This document shows, piece after piece, positions 15,907 to 24,259 of a stretch of 35,868 bases of DNA; position 1 is the first letter of the stretch; each line of letters opens with the position of its first letter. Origin of the DNA: Gammaproteobacteria bacterium (GTDB taxonomy: Bacteria; Pseudomonadota; Gammaproteobacteria; UBA6429; Thiohalophilaceae); contig JAHECZ010000027.1 of the NCBI GenBank assembly GCA_024641475.1, positions 1 to 35,868 on the forward strand, written 5' to 3'. The notes below the pieces were generated by a model. The model was given only the letters and a program-made list of their open reading frames with translations. It did not search any database and was not told the DNA's origin. The translations under genes were made by a program, and so were the position numbers.

Positions 15907-16392
15907 TTACTTTTTGGGTGAGGAAGTAGAAACGGGGGGGCGGCGCAGCTCTTCAGTTAAAGCCTGTTTATCCGCATCGCTAAGGTGAGTAGGTTGGGCT
16001 GCTCGTCTGCGTATCAGAACAACAAAGCCAACTACCGCCAACAGCAAGGCGGCAAATGGACCTACCCAAAGAATATAAGTGGCACGTTCGAAACGCGGTT
16101 TGTACAACACAAACTCGCCATAGCGATCCACCAGGTGTTGGGTTATTTGCGCATCGGTTTTACCTTGCTGCATCATTTCCAGTATTTCACGGCGCAGATC
16201 CTTTGCCAGGGAGGCATGCGAGTCAGCCAGATTTTGATTCTGGCAAACAGTGCAGCGTAAATCCTGAATCAGGGTCTTAAAGCGTTCTTTTTGTGCGTTG
16301 GTGGCAAATTCATCGGGGGCTATATCCGGGCTTTCGATAATTGCCTGGGCCAGGCCGACCTGCAACAGACACAATAACAGTAACAAGCGCAT
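15907..16392 (-). CDS. ccmH: cytochrome c maturation protein CcmH
   Basis: A 161-residue membrane-anchored thioredoxin-like oxidoreductase that keeps apocytochrome cysteines reduced for heme ligation. The signal peptide MRLLLLLCLLQVGLAQA is followed by the redox motif LRC47TVC50QNQNLADSHA and the conserved DLRREILEMMQQGKTDAQI. One transmembrane segment near residues 107-127 (YILWVGPFAALLLAVVGFVV) follows RYGEFVLYKP. It is the short single-domain form (CcmL type), consistent with a separate ccmI. Start and ccmG stop share TAATG. Confidence 0.96.
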   Translation of the reverse strand: MRLLLLLCLLQVGLAQAIIESPDIAPDEFATNAQKERFKTLIQDLRCTVCQNQNLADSHASLAKDLRREILEMMQQGKTDAQITQHLVDRYGEFVLYKPRFERATYILWVGPFAALLLAVVGFVVLIRRRAAQPTHLSDADKQALTEELRRPPVSTSSPKK

Positions 16393-16922
16393 TAACCGGG
16401 TTCCTTGTTTAGTTGTGCGATCAGTGGCGCGATACTTTTTGTCCAGGCTTCGGCAGTGATGGGGCCGAACTGTTTGTAGCGAATAACACCTTTCTTATCC
16501 ACTAAAAAACTTTCCGGTGTGGCAACCACACCCCAGTCAATGCCGACACGACCGCTAATATCATGGCCATTTATGACATAAGGGTTACCCAATTGAGATA
16601 AGTAACTCAAGGCATCTTCCTTGGCATCTTTGTAATTGATGCCATAGATTTGCACACCGTCTTTGGCGAGTGACATCAACAAGTGATGTTCACTGCGACA
16701 GCTGACACACCAGGACGCCCAGGCGTTAACGAGGGTAACCTTGCCAAGCAGCATTTGCTTGTTGAGTTGGGCGTCGGGTTTCTGCAATTGTGGCAAGGAA
16801 AATTCCGGTGCAGGTTTGCCAAGTAACGGCGAGGGAATCTCGCGGGGATCCAGACTCAACCCTTTGTAGAGCAATATGGCTAGCAGGATAAAAATGATCA
16901 GGGGTATGGCGCTGCGTAACAT
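16392..16922 (-). CDS. ccmG: thiol:disulfide oxidoreductase CcmG/DsbE
   Basis: A 176-residue periplasmic thioredoxin anchored by an N-terminal helix (about 5-21). Its active site is WASWC72VSC75RSEH, and the cis-proline region is GVVATP136ESFLVDKKGVI, slightly different from the common G-x-x-G-x-P-E-T. It delivers reductant, usually from DsbD/CcdA, to CcmH and apocytochromes. It lies three bases after ccmF and overlaps ccmH. No dsbD or ccdA gene lies in the window. Confidence 0.95.
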   Translation of the reverse strand: MLRSAIPLIIFILLAILLYKGLSLDPREIPSPLLGKPAPEFSLPQLQKPDAQLNKQMLLGKVTLVNAWASWCVSCRSEHHLLMSLAKDGVQIYGINYKDAKEDALSYLSQLGNPYVINGHDISGRVGIDWGVVATPESFLVDKKGVIRYKQFGPITAEAWTKSIAPLIAQLNKEPG

Positions 16923-16925
16923 GGT

Positions 16926-18950
16926 TTAACCTTTCACGGTACTGGGTCCGAGCAATTCATCTAACAGTTGCTGTGCCAGAACATTATCCTGGACAGTTTG
17001 CTTTTGACGCTGCCGATAACGCCGATCGGTTGCAGCAAGCAAACCGCCAAAGGCCATCAGGAGTGCCGCCAGCCAGATCCAGCGCTGGAATGGTTTGTAA
17101 TATATGCGCATTAACCAGGCGCCATCCTGCGGCGAGCCCAGCGATTCACCTAAAGAGACGTATAAATCTCGGAATAAATTGCCATCAATGGCGGCTTCGG
17201 TCATCGGCATGGTATTGACCAGGTAAACCCGTTTTTCCGGATTGAGCGTGGTCATGAACTTGTCGTTGCGACTGACACTTATTGCGCCACGCTGCGCCAT
17301 ATAGTTGGGACCACGGTGTTGGGATACGCCTTCAAAGCGGAAATTGTAACCGCCGATTTCCACCTGCTGGCCAGGTACGACACGAAGATCGTCATCAAGC
17401 TGATAGGTGCTGACAATGGTGACACCAATGACAAATACAGCAATACCAAAATGCGCAAACAACATTCCATAGTAACTGACACCCAGTGATTTGAGCGCCG
17501 CGATAGAAAATGCACGATGTTGGAATTTTTCCCGCACACTCACTACCAGTGATGCAAATACCCAGAGCCCCAGCATGATGCCCATCGCTGTCATAGCGAG
17601 GTGACCTTTTTTACTTGCCGTAAGTAACAACATGGCCAACACAAATCCTGCTGCGCTGACAATCAGTGGAATGCGTAACTGTTTGATCAGTTCCGGAATG
17701 TCTTGCGCTTTCCAGCGCACCAGTGGACCCAGTGCGATCAGCACCACTAACGGCGCCATCAATAAGATAAAGACCAAATTGAAATACGGGGGACCGACGG
17801 AAATTTTTTCACCCGTGAAAGCATCGAGTATCAAGGGATACAATGTACCCAACAAGATAAAAAATGCCGTGACCACCAATAAGACGTTGTTGAGTAACAT
17901 CAGGCTTTCACGTGAAACCAGAGCGAAGCGTCCGAACGAACGAATCTGCGCACCACGCCAGGCATACAGTGCCAAAGAGCCACCGATGACAATTCCGAGG
18001 AATACCAGGATAAACAAGCCGCGTTCCGGATCGCTGGCAAAGGCGTGTACTGACGTCAGTACACCCGAACGCACCAGGAATGTTCCCAGCAGGCTCAATG
18101 AGAATGCCACAATGGCGAGTAACACAGTCCAGGCTTTAAAGGTGTCACGTTTTTCGGTTACCGCAAGAGAATGGATTAATGCAGTGCCGACCAGCCAGGG
18201 CATGAACGAGGCATTTTCTACCGGATCCCAAAACCACCAGCCACCCCAACCTAATTCGTAATACGCCCACCAGCTGCCCAGGCCGATGCCAATCGTGAGG
18301 AACATCCAGGCAACAGTAGTCCAGGGACGTGACCAGCGTGCCCATGCGGCATCAAGGCGGCCACTGATCAGCGCGGCTAACGCAAACGCAAACGCGACCG
18401 AGAAGCCAACATAACCGGTGTAAAGCATCGGCGGATGAATGGCCAAACCGGGATCCTGTAATAAAGGGTTTAATTCACGACCTTGATTGGGTGCGGGGAA
18501 AATTTGTTGAAAGGGATTAGAGGTAAACAACAAGAAGCAGCTAAAACCAATACTGACCATACCCATGATACTGAGTGCACGGGCGATGTATTCTTCGGGC
18601 AGTCCACGTGAGAAAAAGGTAACTGCCAGCGTCCAGATCGACAAAATAAATAACCAGAGCAACAGCGAACCCTCATGTGCGCCCCACACAGCGCTGAATT
18701 TATAAATGTTCGGCATCTGTGTATTGGAATTTTGCGCGACATACACCAGGCTGAAGTCGTCCGTGAGAAACGCATAAGCCAGCGAGGCAAAGGCAATCGC
18801 GACCAGTACAAATTGCGCTTGTGCGGCTGGTCGGGCCATTGCCATCCAGGCGCGGTTGCCGGTAAACGAACCGATCATCGGTACGATGGCCTGTAACATG
18901 GCCATGCCTAACGCGAGTATCAGTGCGAAGTGACCTATTTGGGTAATCAT
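16926..18950 (-). CDS. ccmF: cytochrome c heme lyase subunit CcmF
   Basis: A 674-residue inner-membrane protein with about 14-15 hydrophobic segments; with CcmH and CcmI it ligates heme to apocytochromes. The tryptophan-rich heme-handling motif GWGGWWFWDPVENASFMPWL is near residues 230-250, preceded by LLQDPGLAIHPPMLYTGYVG with its conserved His. The periplasmic domain near the C-terminus (about 515-620) includes QLDDDLRVVPGQQVEIGGYN. Length is slightly above the usual ~650. Its ATG overlaps the ccmE stop (ATGA). Confidence 0.97.
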   Translation of the reverse strand: MITQIGHFALILALGMAMLQAIVPMIGSFTGNRAWMAMARPAAQAQFVLVAIAFASLAYAFLTDDFSLVYVAQNSNTQMPNIYKFSAVWGAHEGSLLLWLFILSIWTLAVTFFSRGLPEEYIARALSIMGMVSIGFSCFLLFTSNPFQQIFPAPNQGRELNPLLQDPGLAIHPPMLYTGYVGFSVAFAFALAALISGRLDAAWARWSRPWTTVAWMFLTIGIGLGSWWAYYELGWGGWWFWDPVENASFMPWLVGTALIHSLAVTEKRDTFKAWTVLLAIVAFSLSLLGTFLVRSGVLTSVHAFASDPERGLFILVFLGIVIGGSLALYAWRGAQIRSFGRFALVSRESLMLLNNVLLVVTAFFILLGTLYPLILDAFTGEKISVGPPYFNLVFILLMAPLVVLIALGPLVRWKAQDIPELIKQLRIPLIVSAAGFVLAMLLLTASKKGHLAMTAMGIMLGLWVFASLVVSVREKFQHRAFSIAALKSLGVSYYGMLFAHFGIAVFVIGVTIVSTYQLDDDLRVVPGQQVEIGGYNFRFEGVSQHRGPNYMAQRGAISVSRNDKFMTTLNPEKRVYLVNTMPMTEAAIDGNLFRDLYVSLGESLGSPQDGAWLMRIYYKPFQRWIWLAALLMAFGGLLAATDRRYRQRQKQTVQDNVLAQQLLDELLGPSTVKG

Positions 18951-19414
18951 GGTTTGGCTTTCTCCCTTGCCATTTCGTGTTGGGGCATGGCACCGGCTTT
19001 CTTTAATGAAGCAGCGACTTCCGGCGGCATGTAATTTTCATCATGTTTAGCCAGGACTTCTTTGGCGGTGAATACGCCGTTGGTGCCCAGGGTGCCATTG
19101 GCAATAATGCCCTGACCTTCGCGAAACAGATCCGGCAGGATACCTTTGTACTGTACGACCATGTCTTGCAGCGTATCTGTGATAGTGAATTGCACAGTGA
19201 CACCATCACCTTCACGGACGACCGATCCGGTTTTTACCAATCCGCCAGAGCGAAAACTCCGGTTAGTCGGTGCCTTGCCGGCATGGACTTCAGAAGGGGT
19301 GTAGTAGTACATCAGATTTTGACGGAAGGCCATTAATGCCAGGGCAACAGCAGCGCCAACTCCAATAACTAAAATTACAACAAACATCAAACGGCGACGA
19401 CGGGTAGGATTCAT
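18947..19414 (-). CDS. ccmE: heme chaperone CcmE
   Basis: A 155-residue periplasmic heme carrier with an N-terminal anchor (about 10-30) and an OB-fold domain. The heme-binding motif VLAKH124DENY128MPPEV is intact; H124 is the covalent heme ligand and Tyr128 the axial one. Upstream it shows FRSGGLVKTGSVVREGDGV and KGILPDLFREGQGIIANG, typical of CcmE. It overlaps ccmD at its start and ccmF at its end by four bases each. Confidence 0.96.
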   Translation of the reverse strand: MNPTRRRRLMFVVILVIGVGAAVALALMAFRQNLMYYYTPSEVHAGKAPTNRSFRSGGLVKTGSVVREGDGVTVQFTITDTLQDMVVQYKGILPDLFREGQGIIANGTLGTNGVFTAKEVLAKHDENYMPPEVAASLKKAGAMPQHEMAREKAKP

Positions 19415-19581
19415 GATGTGCCTCGATTGTCACGACGGTGTTTCTGGGCGATTTCGCGTATCAGGCGTTTCTCTTTGCGATACGCCACAATGGTAAGGGT
19501 AATCAGGACCACGGCGGTGATCGCATAACACCAGAGTATAAAAGGCGTCCATTTACCAAAATCCAATAAATCATGCTGCAT
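19411..19581 (-). CDS. ccmD: cytochrome c maturation protein CcmD
   Basis: A 56-residue protein that I translated from the ATG at 19581, starting MQHDLLDFGKWTPFILWCYA. One transmembrane helix (about 13-33) is followed by a basic tail with YRKEKRLIREIAQKHRR. This matches CcmD, the small subunit that helps release holo-CcmE from CcmC. The start lies inside the end of ccmC (11-base overlap) and the stop overlaps the ccmE ATG. Position, topology and charge make the call secure despite the low sequence conservation of CcmD. Confidence 0.93.
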   Translation of the reverse strand: MQHDLLDFGKWTPFILWCYAITAVVLITLTIVAYRKEKRLIREIAQKHRRDNRGTS

Positions 19582-20323
19582 GTTGTTTTACCATTTCCTT
19601 GACCCAGGCGTTGTTGCGTTCGCCGTCCAGTAACAGGCAACGGGTGTATTTCAACAATAACTGGGCATATAACATCGCAAAGGCTCCCATCATCACGAAC
19701 AACGGATAACGCATGCTGGGATCAATGGTTGCCGCAAATTGTGTACCGCGGGTGGTGGAGCCTTGGTGGAGTGATGTCCACCATTCGACGGAGTAATGAA
19801 TGATGGGGATGTTTACCACACCGACCAGTGCTAATACCGCTGCGGCACGCGCCGCACGACGCCGATCTTCGTAGGCGGAATTCAGCGCCATGTATCCTAG
19901 GTACAAAAAGAACAGAATAAGTTCCGACATTAATCGTGGATCGCTCCATTCCCAATAGGTATTGCCCCACATGGTACGACCCCATAAAGAGCCCGTGATT
20001 AAGGCTATAAACGTATACGCCGCTCCGATAGGTGCCGATGCCGAGGCGACCAAATCCGCTAATTTGATTCGCCAGATCAGCGTCACCGCACTGGCCATTG
20101 CCATGACCATGTAGATCGACATAGAGAACATCGAAGCCGGGACATGGACATACATGATCCGCGAAGTCTCGGATTGCTGATAATCCGACGGTGCAATGTA
20201 CAACCCCCAAACTACTCCGACGCTGAATAAAATCAGCGTCAGTACCGCCAACCACGGCAACACAATGGTGGAAAAGCGGTAAAAATACGGGGGTGAACCA
20301 AGCTTATGAAACCAAACCCACAT
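19571..20323 (-). CDS. ccmC: heme handling protein CcmC
   Basis: A 250-residue protein with six hydrophobic segments that transfers heme to CcmE. It has YVHVPASMFSMSIYMVMA with the conserved His, and the second His in IPIIHYSVEWWTSLHQG. The tryptophan-rich motif reads MWGNTYWEWSDPRLMSEL, starting at W119; compared with the common WGTWWVWDARL or WGTYWQWDPRL it has two extra residues, including a Ser between the last Trp and the Asp. I confirmed this in the DNA at 19931-19969. The start is two bases after ccmB ends. Confidence 0.95.
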   Translation of the reverse strand: MWVWFHKLGSPPYFYRFSTIVLPWLAVLTLILFSVGVVWGLYIAPSDYQQSETSRIMYVHVPASMFSMSIYMVMAMASAVTLIWRIKLADLVASASAPIGAAYTFIALITGSLWGRTMWGNTYWEWSDPRLMSELILFFLYLGYMALNSAYEDRRRAARAAAVLALVGVVNIPIIHYSVEWWTSLHQGSTTRGTQFAATIDPSMRYPLFVMMGAFAMLYAQLLLKYTRCLLLDGERNNAWVKEMVKQHAA

Positions 20324-20325
20324 GC

Positions 20326-20994
20326 TTACTCCAAACTAATACGTAATGCGCCTGCTATCGCCAACGGCGCAAGTGTCAAGGCTAACACCAGAATAGCGCC
20401 CATAAAGAGCACCGGTCCACGAATCGCCAATCCCAGGCTGGCGTCCCACACGGATCCGGCACCAAAGATGAGTACCGGTATATATAAAGGTAACACCAAG
20501 AGGGAGACAAGCACACCTCCACGACGCAAACTGACGGTCAGAGCAACGCCAATGGCGCCAATAAGACTTAATACCGGCGTGCCTAATAACAAGGTCAGCA
20601 TCAGGGCGCGAATTCCTTCTGGCGGTATATTGAACATCATGCCTAACAGTGGCGCCATGATCACGATGGGAATGCCCGTCACCAGCCAATGCACCAGGAC
20701 CTTTATTGTGACCAGTGCGGATAATGGCCAGGGCAATAATCCAATTTGTTCCAGGGTTCCGTCTTCCATATCGCTGCGAAATAAATTATCCAGGGACAAC
20801 ATGGAGGCCAGCAAGGCGGCAACCCAGATAACCGCAGAACCCATCATCGGCAGAAACTGACTATCGGGTTTCAAACCCATCGGAAACAAGCTGACCACAA
20901 TCAAAAAGAAGATGAGTGGGTTAACCAAATCGTTCGGATGGCGAAAGGCCAGTAACAGGTCACGTTTCAATAAGATTAACAGGGCGTGACGCAT
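20326..20994 (-). CDS. ccmB: heme exporter permease subunit CcmB
   Basis: A 222-residue membrane protein with six hydrophobic segments, the permease partner of CcmA. I chose the ATG at 20994 (MRHALLILLKRDLLLAFRHP), one base after the ccmA stop; a longer frame would overlap ccmA. Family features are the N-terminal KRDLLLAFRHPNDLVNPLIF, the segment LFRSDMEDGTLEQIGLLPWP and the late PLYIPVLIFGAGSVW. The CcmAB ATPase drives release of holo-CcmE. Confidence 0.96.
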   Translation of the reverse strand: MRHALLILLKRDLLLAFRHPNDLVNPLIFFLIVVSLFPMGLKPDSQFLPMMGSAVIWVAALLASMLSLDNLFRSDMEDGTLEQIGLLPWPLSALVTIKVLVHWLVTGIPIVIMAPLLGMMFNIPPEGIRALMLTLLLGTPVLSLIGAIGVALTVSLRRGGVLVSLLVLPLYIPVLIFGAGSVWDASLGLAIRGPVLFMGAILVLALTLAPLAIAGALRISLE

Positions 20995-20995
20995 T

Positions 20996-21634
20996 TTATT
21001 CCAATGCCAGCCGGTTAATGGCGACATCCTGCAGAATCACCGGTTGATGTGAGGTCAGTACCACCAATCCGCCCTGGAGCAGATGCGCGGCCAGTAACTC
21101 GCTCAAGCGCTGATTGCCGGCGCGATCCAATGCGGTAAAAGGTTCGTCCAGAATCCACAGCTGAGATTTATCCAGTATTAACCGTGCCAGGGCCACACGG
21201 CGACGCTGCCCTGCAGATAAATGCCGGCAGGGTGTATCTTCAAAACCGTAGAGACCAATCGCATCGAGCGCATTGAGCAGGTCATTTTGAGAGATTGATT
21301 GCCCGCGCAGCCCCTGCGAAAAGGCCAGATTTTCTCGAGGCGAAAGTTCCAGTTTTATTCCGGGCAGATGGCCGATATAACTTAGCTGGGCGTGATAACT
21401 CGCCGGATCGGCATGAATCGATTGTCCGCACCAGTTGATATTTCCGGCGGTCGATTCAAATAAACCGCACAGGGTCCGGAGCAGTGTGGTTTTACCGCTG
21501 CCATTGGCGCCCTCGATCTGCAAGAGTTGCCCGGCAGCAACCTGGAAATTTAACCCTTCGAACAAGGTGCGATCACCGCGCTCACAACGCAGATTCAATG
21601 TTTCAAGAGAAGTGGGTGAGGCCGGTGTGCTCAT
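20996..21634 (-). CDS. ccmA: heme exporter ATP-binding subunit CcmA
   Basis: A 212-residue ABC ATPase. Walker A is GANGSGKT (42-49), the signature is LSAGQRRRVALARL, Walker B is LWILDEPFTALD, and the switch His is in LTSHQP. It is the first gene of the nine-gene ccmABCDEFGHI operon, which runs without meaningful gaps to 14225. No clear Shine-Dalgarno sequence precedes the ATG (the upstream bases are GCCCCTCTT), and a promoter-like -10 lies only about 13 bases away, so its mRNA leader may be extremely short. Confidence 0.96.
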   Translation of the reverse strand: MSTPASPTSLETLNLRCERGDRTLFEGLNFQVAAGQLLQIEGANGSGKTTLLRTLCGLFESTAGNINWCGQSIHADPASYHAQLSYIGHLPGIKLELSPRENLAFSQGLRGQSISQNDLLNALDAIGLYGFEDTPCRHLSAGQRRRVALARLILDKSQLWILDEPFTALDRAGNQRLSELLAAHLLQGGLVVLTSHQPVILQDVAINRLALE

Positions 21635-21646
21635 AAGAGGGGCGGT

Positions 21647-21676
21647 ATTGTAGCCAAGGTCGGAGCCCTACGCCAA
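21647..21676 (-). promoter_or_regulatory. candidate promoter of the ccm operon
   Basis: Read on the minus strand, TTGGCG (21676-21671) and TACAAT (21652-21647) are spaced by 18 bases, with four of six and five of six matches to the sigma70 consensus. The start would be around 21640, only some six bases before the ccmA ATG. The rest of the 215-base gap to dsbA has a plus-strand TTGACA at 21746-21751, but no well-spaced -10 that I can support. Confidence 0.35.
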
Positions 21677-21849
21677 ATACGGTTCACGATTTTTGCTCTA
21701 AATTGTCTGAAATGGCTGTGTAACTTAACCTATTCTGAACCATAGTTGACAGTAATGTGATTAATTGCAGGAAACTTGCGGAGGCTTGTTGCATCTAATA
21801 ACCTAACTGCTTAGTCTCGGACTCATACTAACTCGAAGGAAGGCACTCT

Positions 21850-22479
21850 ATGTACGCGCGTTTTGTTCTCATCGTCAGTCTGTTAATTGGTATATCAGTT
21901 TCGTCGGTGTATGCCGGAATGGATGAAGGTATTGAGTATTTTCGTCTGTCCACTCCAGTTGCCACCGCGAACAAAAATAAAGTTGAAGTGCTCGAAGCAT
22001 TCTCCTATGGCTGCCCGCATTGTTTTCATTTTGAACCACTCGTCGCGGCATGGAAGAAAAATCTGCCGTCGAATGCAGAGTTTGTGCGTTTTCATGTCAT
22101 TTTTGAAGGTAACCCGGCATGGGAATTACTGGCTCGGACGTATTACACCGCCGAGACCATGGGCGTGGTAGAAAAAATTCATCAGGCATTGTTCAGCGCA
22201 CTCCATGAGAAAAATCGAATTCTCGATACGGAAGCGAAAATGGCGGAATTTATCGCTGAACAAGGGGTAGACAAAAAAGCCTTTCTCGATACGCTGCATT
22301 CATTTACGGTAGATAACAAAGTGCGTCGCGCCGCTGAACTGACCAAGCGTTATGGGGTTGATGGGGTGCCATCAATGGTAGTGAACGGGAAATTCCGCAC
22401 CTCAGCACGCTATGCGGGTAACAATGAAGCACTGCTCAAAGTAGTGGATAAGTTGGTGCTCGACGAGCTGAAGAAGTAA
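21850..22479 (+). CDS. dsbA: thiol:disulfide interchange protein DsbA
   Basis: A 209-residue periplasmic oxidase that introduces disulfides into exported proteins. The signal peptide MYARFVLIVSLLIGISVSSV ends near YAG. The active site is FSYGC55PHC58FHFEP, with the CPHC dipeptide of classic DsbA, and the cis-proline loop is GVDGVPSMVVNG. The start has a strong AAGGAAGG ribosome binding site. It is divergent from the ccm operon, and in Pseudomonas dsbA directly follows cytochrome c4, so here the ccm operon has been placed in between. Its partner DsbB is not in the window. Confidence 0.96.
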   Translation: MYARFVLIVSLLIGISVSSVYAGMDEGIEYFRLSTPVATANKNKVEVLEAFSYGCPHCFHFEPLVAAWKKNLPSNAEFVRFHVIFEGNPAWELLARTYYTAETMGVVEKIHQALFSALHEKNRILDTEAKMAEFIAEQGVDKKAFLDTLHSFTVDNKVRRAAELTKRYGVDGVPSMVVNGKFRTSARYAGNNEALLKVVDKLVLDELKK

Positions 22480-22518
22480 GCCAGAAATACCTCTGGTGCT
22501 TATTGCCGGTCTATCCTA

Positions 22519-22589
22519 AGGTTATCGGCGGCAGTCGGTTTAATTTTTCGGCGCAAAGGTAAAGCCCGATGGGAAACCGCCGATAGCCT
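22519..22589 (+). promoter_or_regulatory. structured RNA leader upstream of the TPP-enzyme gene
   Basis: AGGTTATCGGCGG (22519-22531) pairs with CCGCCGATAGCCT (22577-22589) in a 13-pair stem with a single G-U pair. It encloses a 45-base interior with GTCGG/CCGAT pairing potential and unpaired CGGCGCAAAGGTAAAGC. No T-run follows; the AAGGAG ribosome binding site lies 21 bases beyond the stem. Known classes that I compared by eye (c-di-GMP-I, FMN, TPP, cobalamin, ZTP, THF, SAM-II) do not fit as a whole. It could be a riboswitch, a protein-bound leader or a processing site. Confidence 0.45.
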
Positions 22590-22624
22590 GAGTGTTGCAG
22601 GATTCACGTCAAGGAGTAAGACCC

Positions 22625-24259
22625 ATGAAGGCTTCAGAATTGTTCGTCCGCTGCCTGGAAACCGAAGGCGTCGAGTATATATTTGGTATCCCTGGCGAGG
22701 AAAACCTCGACATGATGGATGCCTTGCTGGATTCCAAGATTAAATTCGTCACCGTGCGTCATGAGCAAGGCGCCGCCTTCATGGCTGATGTTTATGGCCG
22801 CCTCACCGGCAAGGCCGGGGTGTGTTTATCGACGCTCGGACCTGGAGCCACAAATTTGATCACTGGCGTAGCGGATGCCAACATGGACCACGCCCCGTTA
22901 GTAGCGATTGCCGGTCAGGCCAGTACGCATCGATTGCACAAGGAATCGCATCAGGTGCTGGATCTGGAAGAAATGTTTCGCGCCGTCACCAAATATTCGT
23001 CGCGCTTATTGACGCCAAATATCATTGCCGAGGTAGTGCGCAAAGCCTTCAAGCTATCGCAAAGTGAAAAATACGGCGCAACATTTATCGAATTCCCGGA
23101 AAATATCGCGGAAATGGAAGTCGAGGATCAGGAACCACTGCCTGCCCGTTTTCCTCATGCGCCCGAACCACCAGCAGAACGGATTGATAAAGCGGCAGAG
23201 ATTATTTCGAGTGCCAAGAATCCTATCATTTTGGCGGGTAATGGAGTAATTCGTAACAAGGCCTGGAAGCAATTGGCCCAGTTCGCTGAGGAGTTGCGTA
23301 TCCCCGTGGCCAATACCTTTATGGCCAAGGGCGTGGTGCCGTTCAAACATCCGATGGCGTTGGGCAGTGCGGGACTGCAAGCCAAAGATTATGTGAGTTG
23401 TGGTTTTAGTCGCGCCGATGTGATCATTTGCGTCGGATACGATCTCGTGGAATATCACCCTTACCTGTGGCATCCGACCAAGGACCGTACCATTATTCAC
23501 ATCGACAGTGCACCAGCCGAAGTCGATGCCTATTACAACGTGAGCGTCGGCGTCATTGGCGATCTTAAACATTCGCTGTTGCGTATTATGAAAGTGGCCA
23601 GTCCGCATACGGGTACGGCGATGCGTGGCTTGCGCGCGGCGCTGATTGAAGATATGGATCAACATAAGGATGATAATTCCATTCCCGTGAAGCCGCAGAA
23701 AATAATCTGGGATTTGCGTACGGCCATGGATATGGAAGGTATCGCGATTTGCGATGTCGGCGCCCACAAAATGTGGATGGCACGAATGTTCCGCTGCGAG
23801 TATCCCAACACCTGTATCATTTCCAATGGTTTTGCCAGCATGGGTATTGCCGTGCCTGGTGCTCTGGCGGCGAAGCTGGCCTTTCCGGAAAGGCAGGTTG
23901 TGGCAGTGACCGGTGATGCCGGGTTTTTGATGAATTGTCAGGAAATCGAAACCGCGATGCGTATGAAGACAGCGTTTGTGATCCTGATTTGGAACGACAG
24001 TGCGTATGGTTTGATTGAATGGAAGCAAATGAATTATTTCGGGCGTAAGTCGCATGTGGATTTTACTAACCCGGATTTTGTCAAACTGGCGGAATCATTT
24101 GGCGCGAAAGGTTATCGTATCACTCGCGGCGAGGATCTATTACCAACATTAAAACAGGCGCTAGCAGATAACACCGTCAGTATTATCGATTGCCCGGTCG
24201 ACTACAGCGAGAATCTCAAACTCACTGCCAAGCTGGGTGAAATGGTTTGTCCGATTTAA
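22625..24259 (+). CDS. acetolactate-synthase-like TPP enzyme (catabolic AlsS type likely)
   Basis: A 544-residue ThDP-dependent enzyme. I chose the ATG at 22625, which follows AAGGAG. The N-terminal domain has FGIPGEENLDMMDALLDS and the catalytic Glu in VRHEQGAAFMADVYGR. The ThDP-binding domain has VTGDAGFLMNCQEIETAMRM and LIWNDSAYGLIEWKQ. Family members condense two pyruvates to acetolactate. No regulatory small subunit (ilvH/ilvN) or other branched-chain gene is adjacent, which points to a catabolic or orphan enzyme; no acetolactate decarboxylase is present either, so the product's fate is open. Related 2-oxoacid-using TPP enzymes remain possible. A structured leader precedes it. Confidence 0.82.
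   Translation: MKASELFVRCLETEGVEYIFGIPGEENLDMMDALLDSKIKFVTVRHEQGAAFMADVYGRLTGKAGVCLSTLGPGATNLITGVADANMDHAPLVAIAGQASTHRLHKESHQVLDLEEMFRAVTKYSSRLLTPNIIAEVVRKAFKLSQSEKYGATFIEFPENIAEMEVEDQEPLPARFPHAPEPPAERIDKAAEIISSAKNPIILAGNGVIRNKAWKQLAQFAEELRIPVANTFMAKGVVPFKHPMALGSAGLQAKDYVSCGFSRADVIICVGYDLVEYHPYLWHPTKDRTIIHIDSAPAEVDAYYNVSVGVIGDLKHSLLRIMKVASPHTGTAMRGLRAALIEDMDQHKDDNSIPVKPQKIIWDLRTAMDMEGIAICDVGAHKMWMARMFRCEYPNTCIISNGFASMGIAVPGALAAKLAFPERQVVAVTGDAGFLMNCQEIETAMRMKTAFVILIWNDSAYGLIEWKQMNYFGRKSHVDFTNPDFVKLAESFGAKGYRITRGEDLLPTLKQALADNTVSIIDCPVDYSENLKLTAKLGEMVCPI

Noticed and set aside
17632-18261. A 209-codon open frame opposite ccmF
   Set aside because: It is antisense to the conserved tryptophan-rich part of ccmF and shows no recognisable features.
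22572-22586. A leader peptide controlling the TPP-enzyme gene by attenuation
   Set aside because: The only small frame in the leader is a five-codon ATG GGA AAC CGC CGA without branched-chain codons or a ribosome binding site.
22519-22589. Assignment of the leader as a c-di-GMP-I or FMN riboswitch
   Set aside because: Only short words agree; the required flanking helices and tetraloop-receptor or GGTGAAATTCC elements are absent.
23054-24055. A 333-codon open frame antisense to the TPP-enzyme gene
   Set aside because: The sense strand encodes an intact acetolactate-synthase-like enzyme; the antisense product is rich in His/Arg/Thr as expected from a reversed frame.
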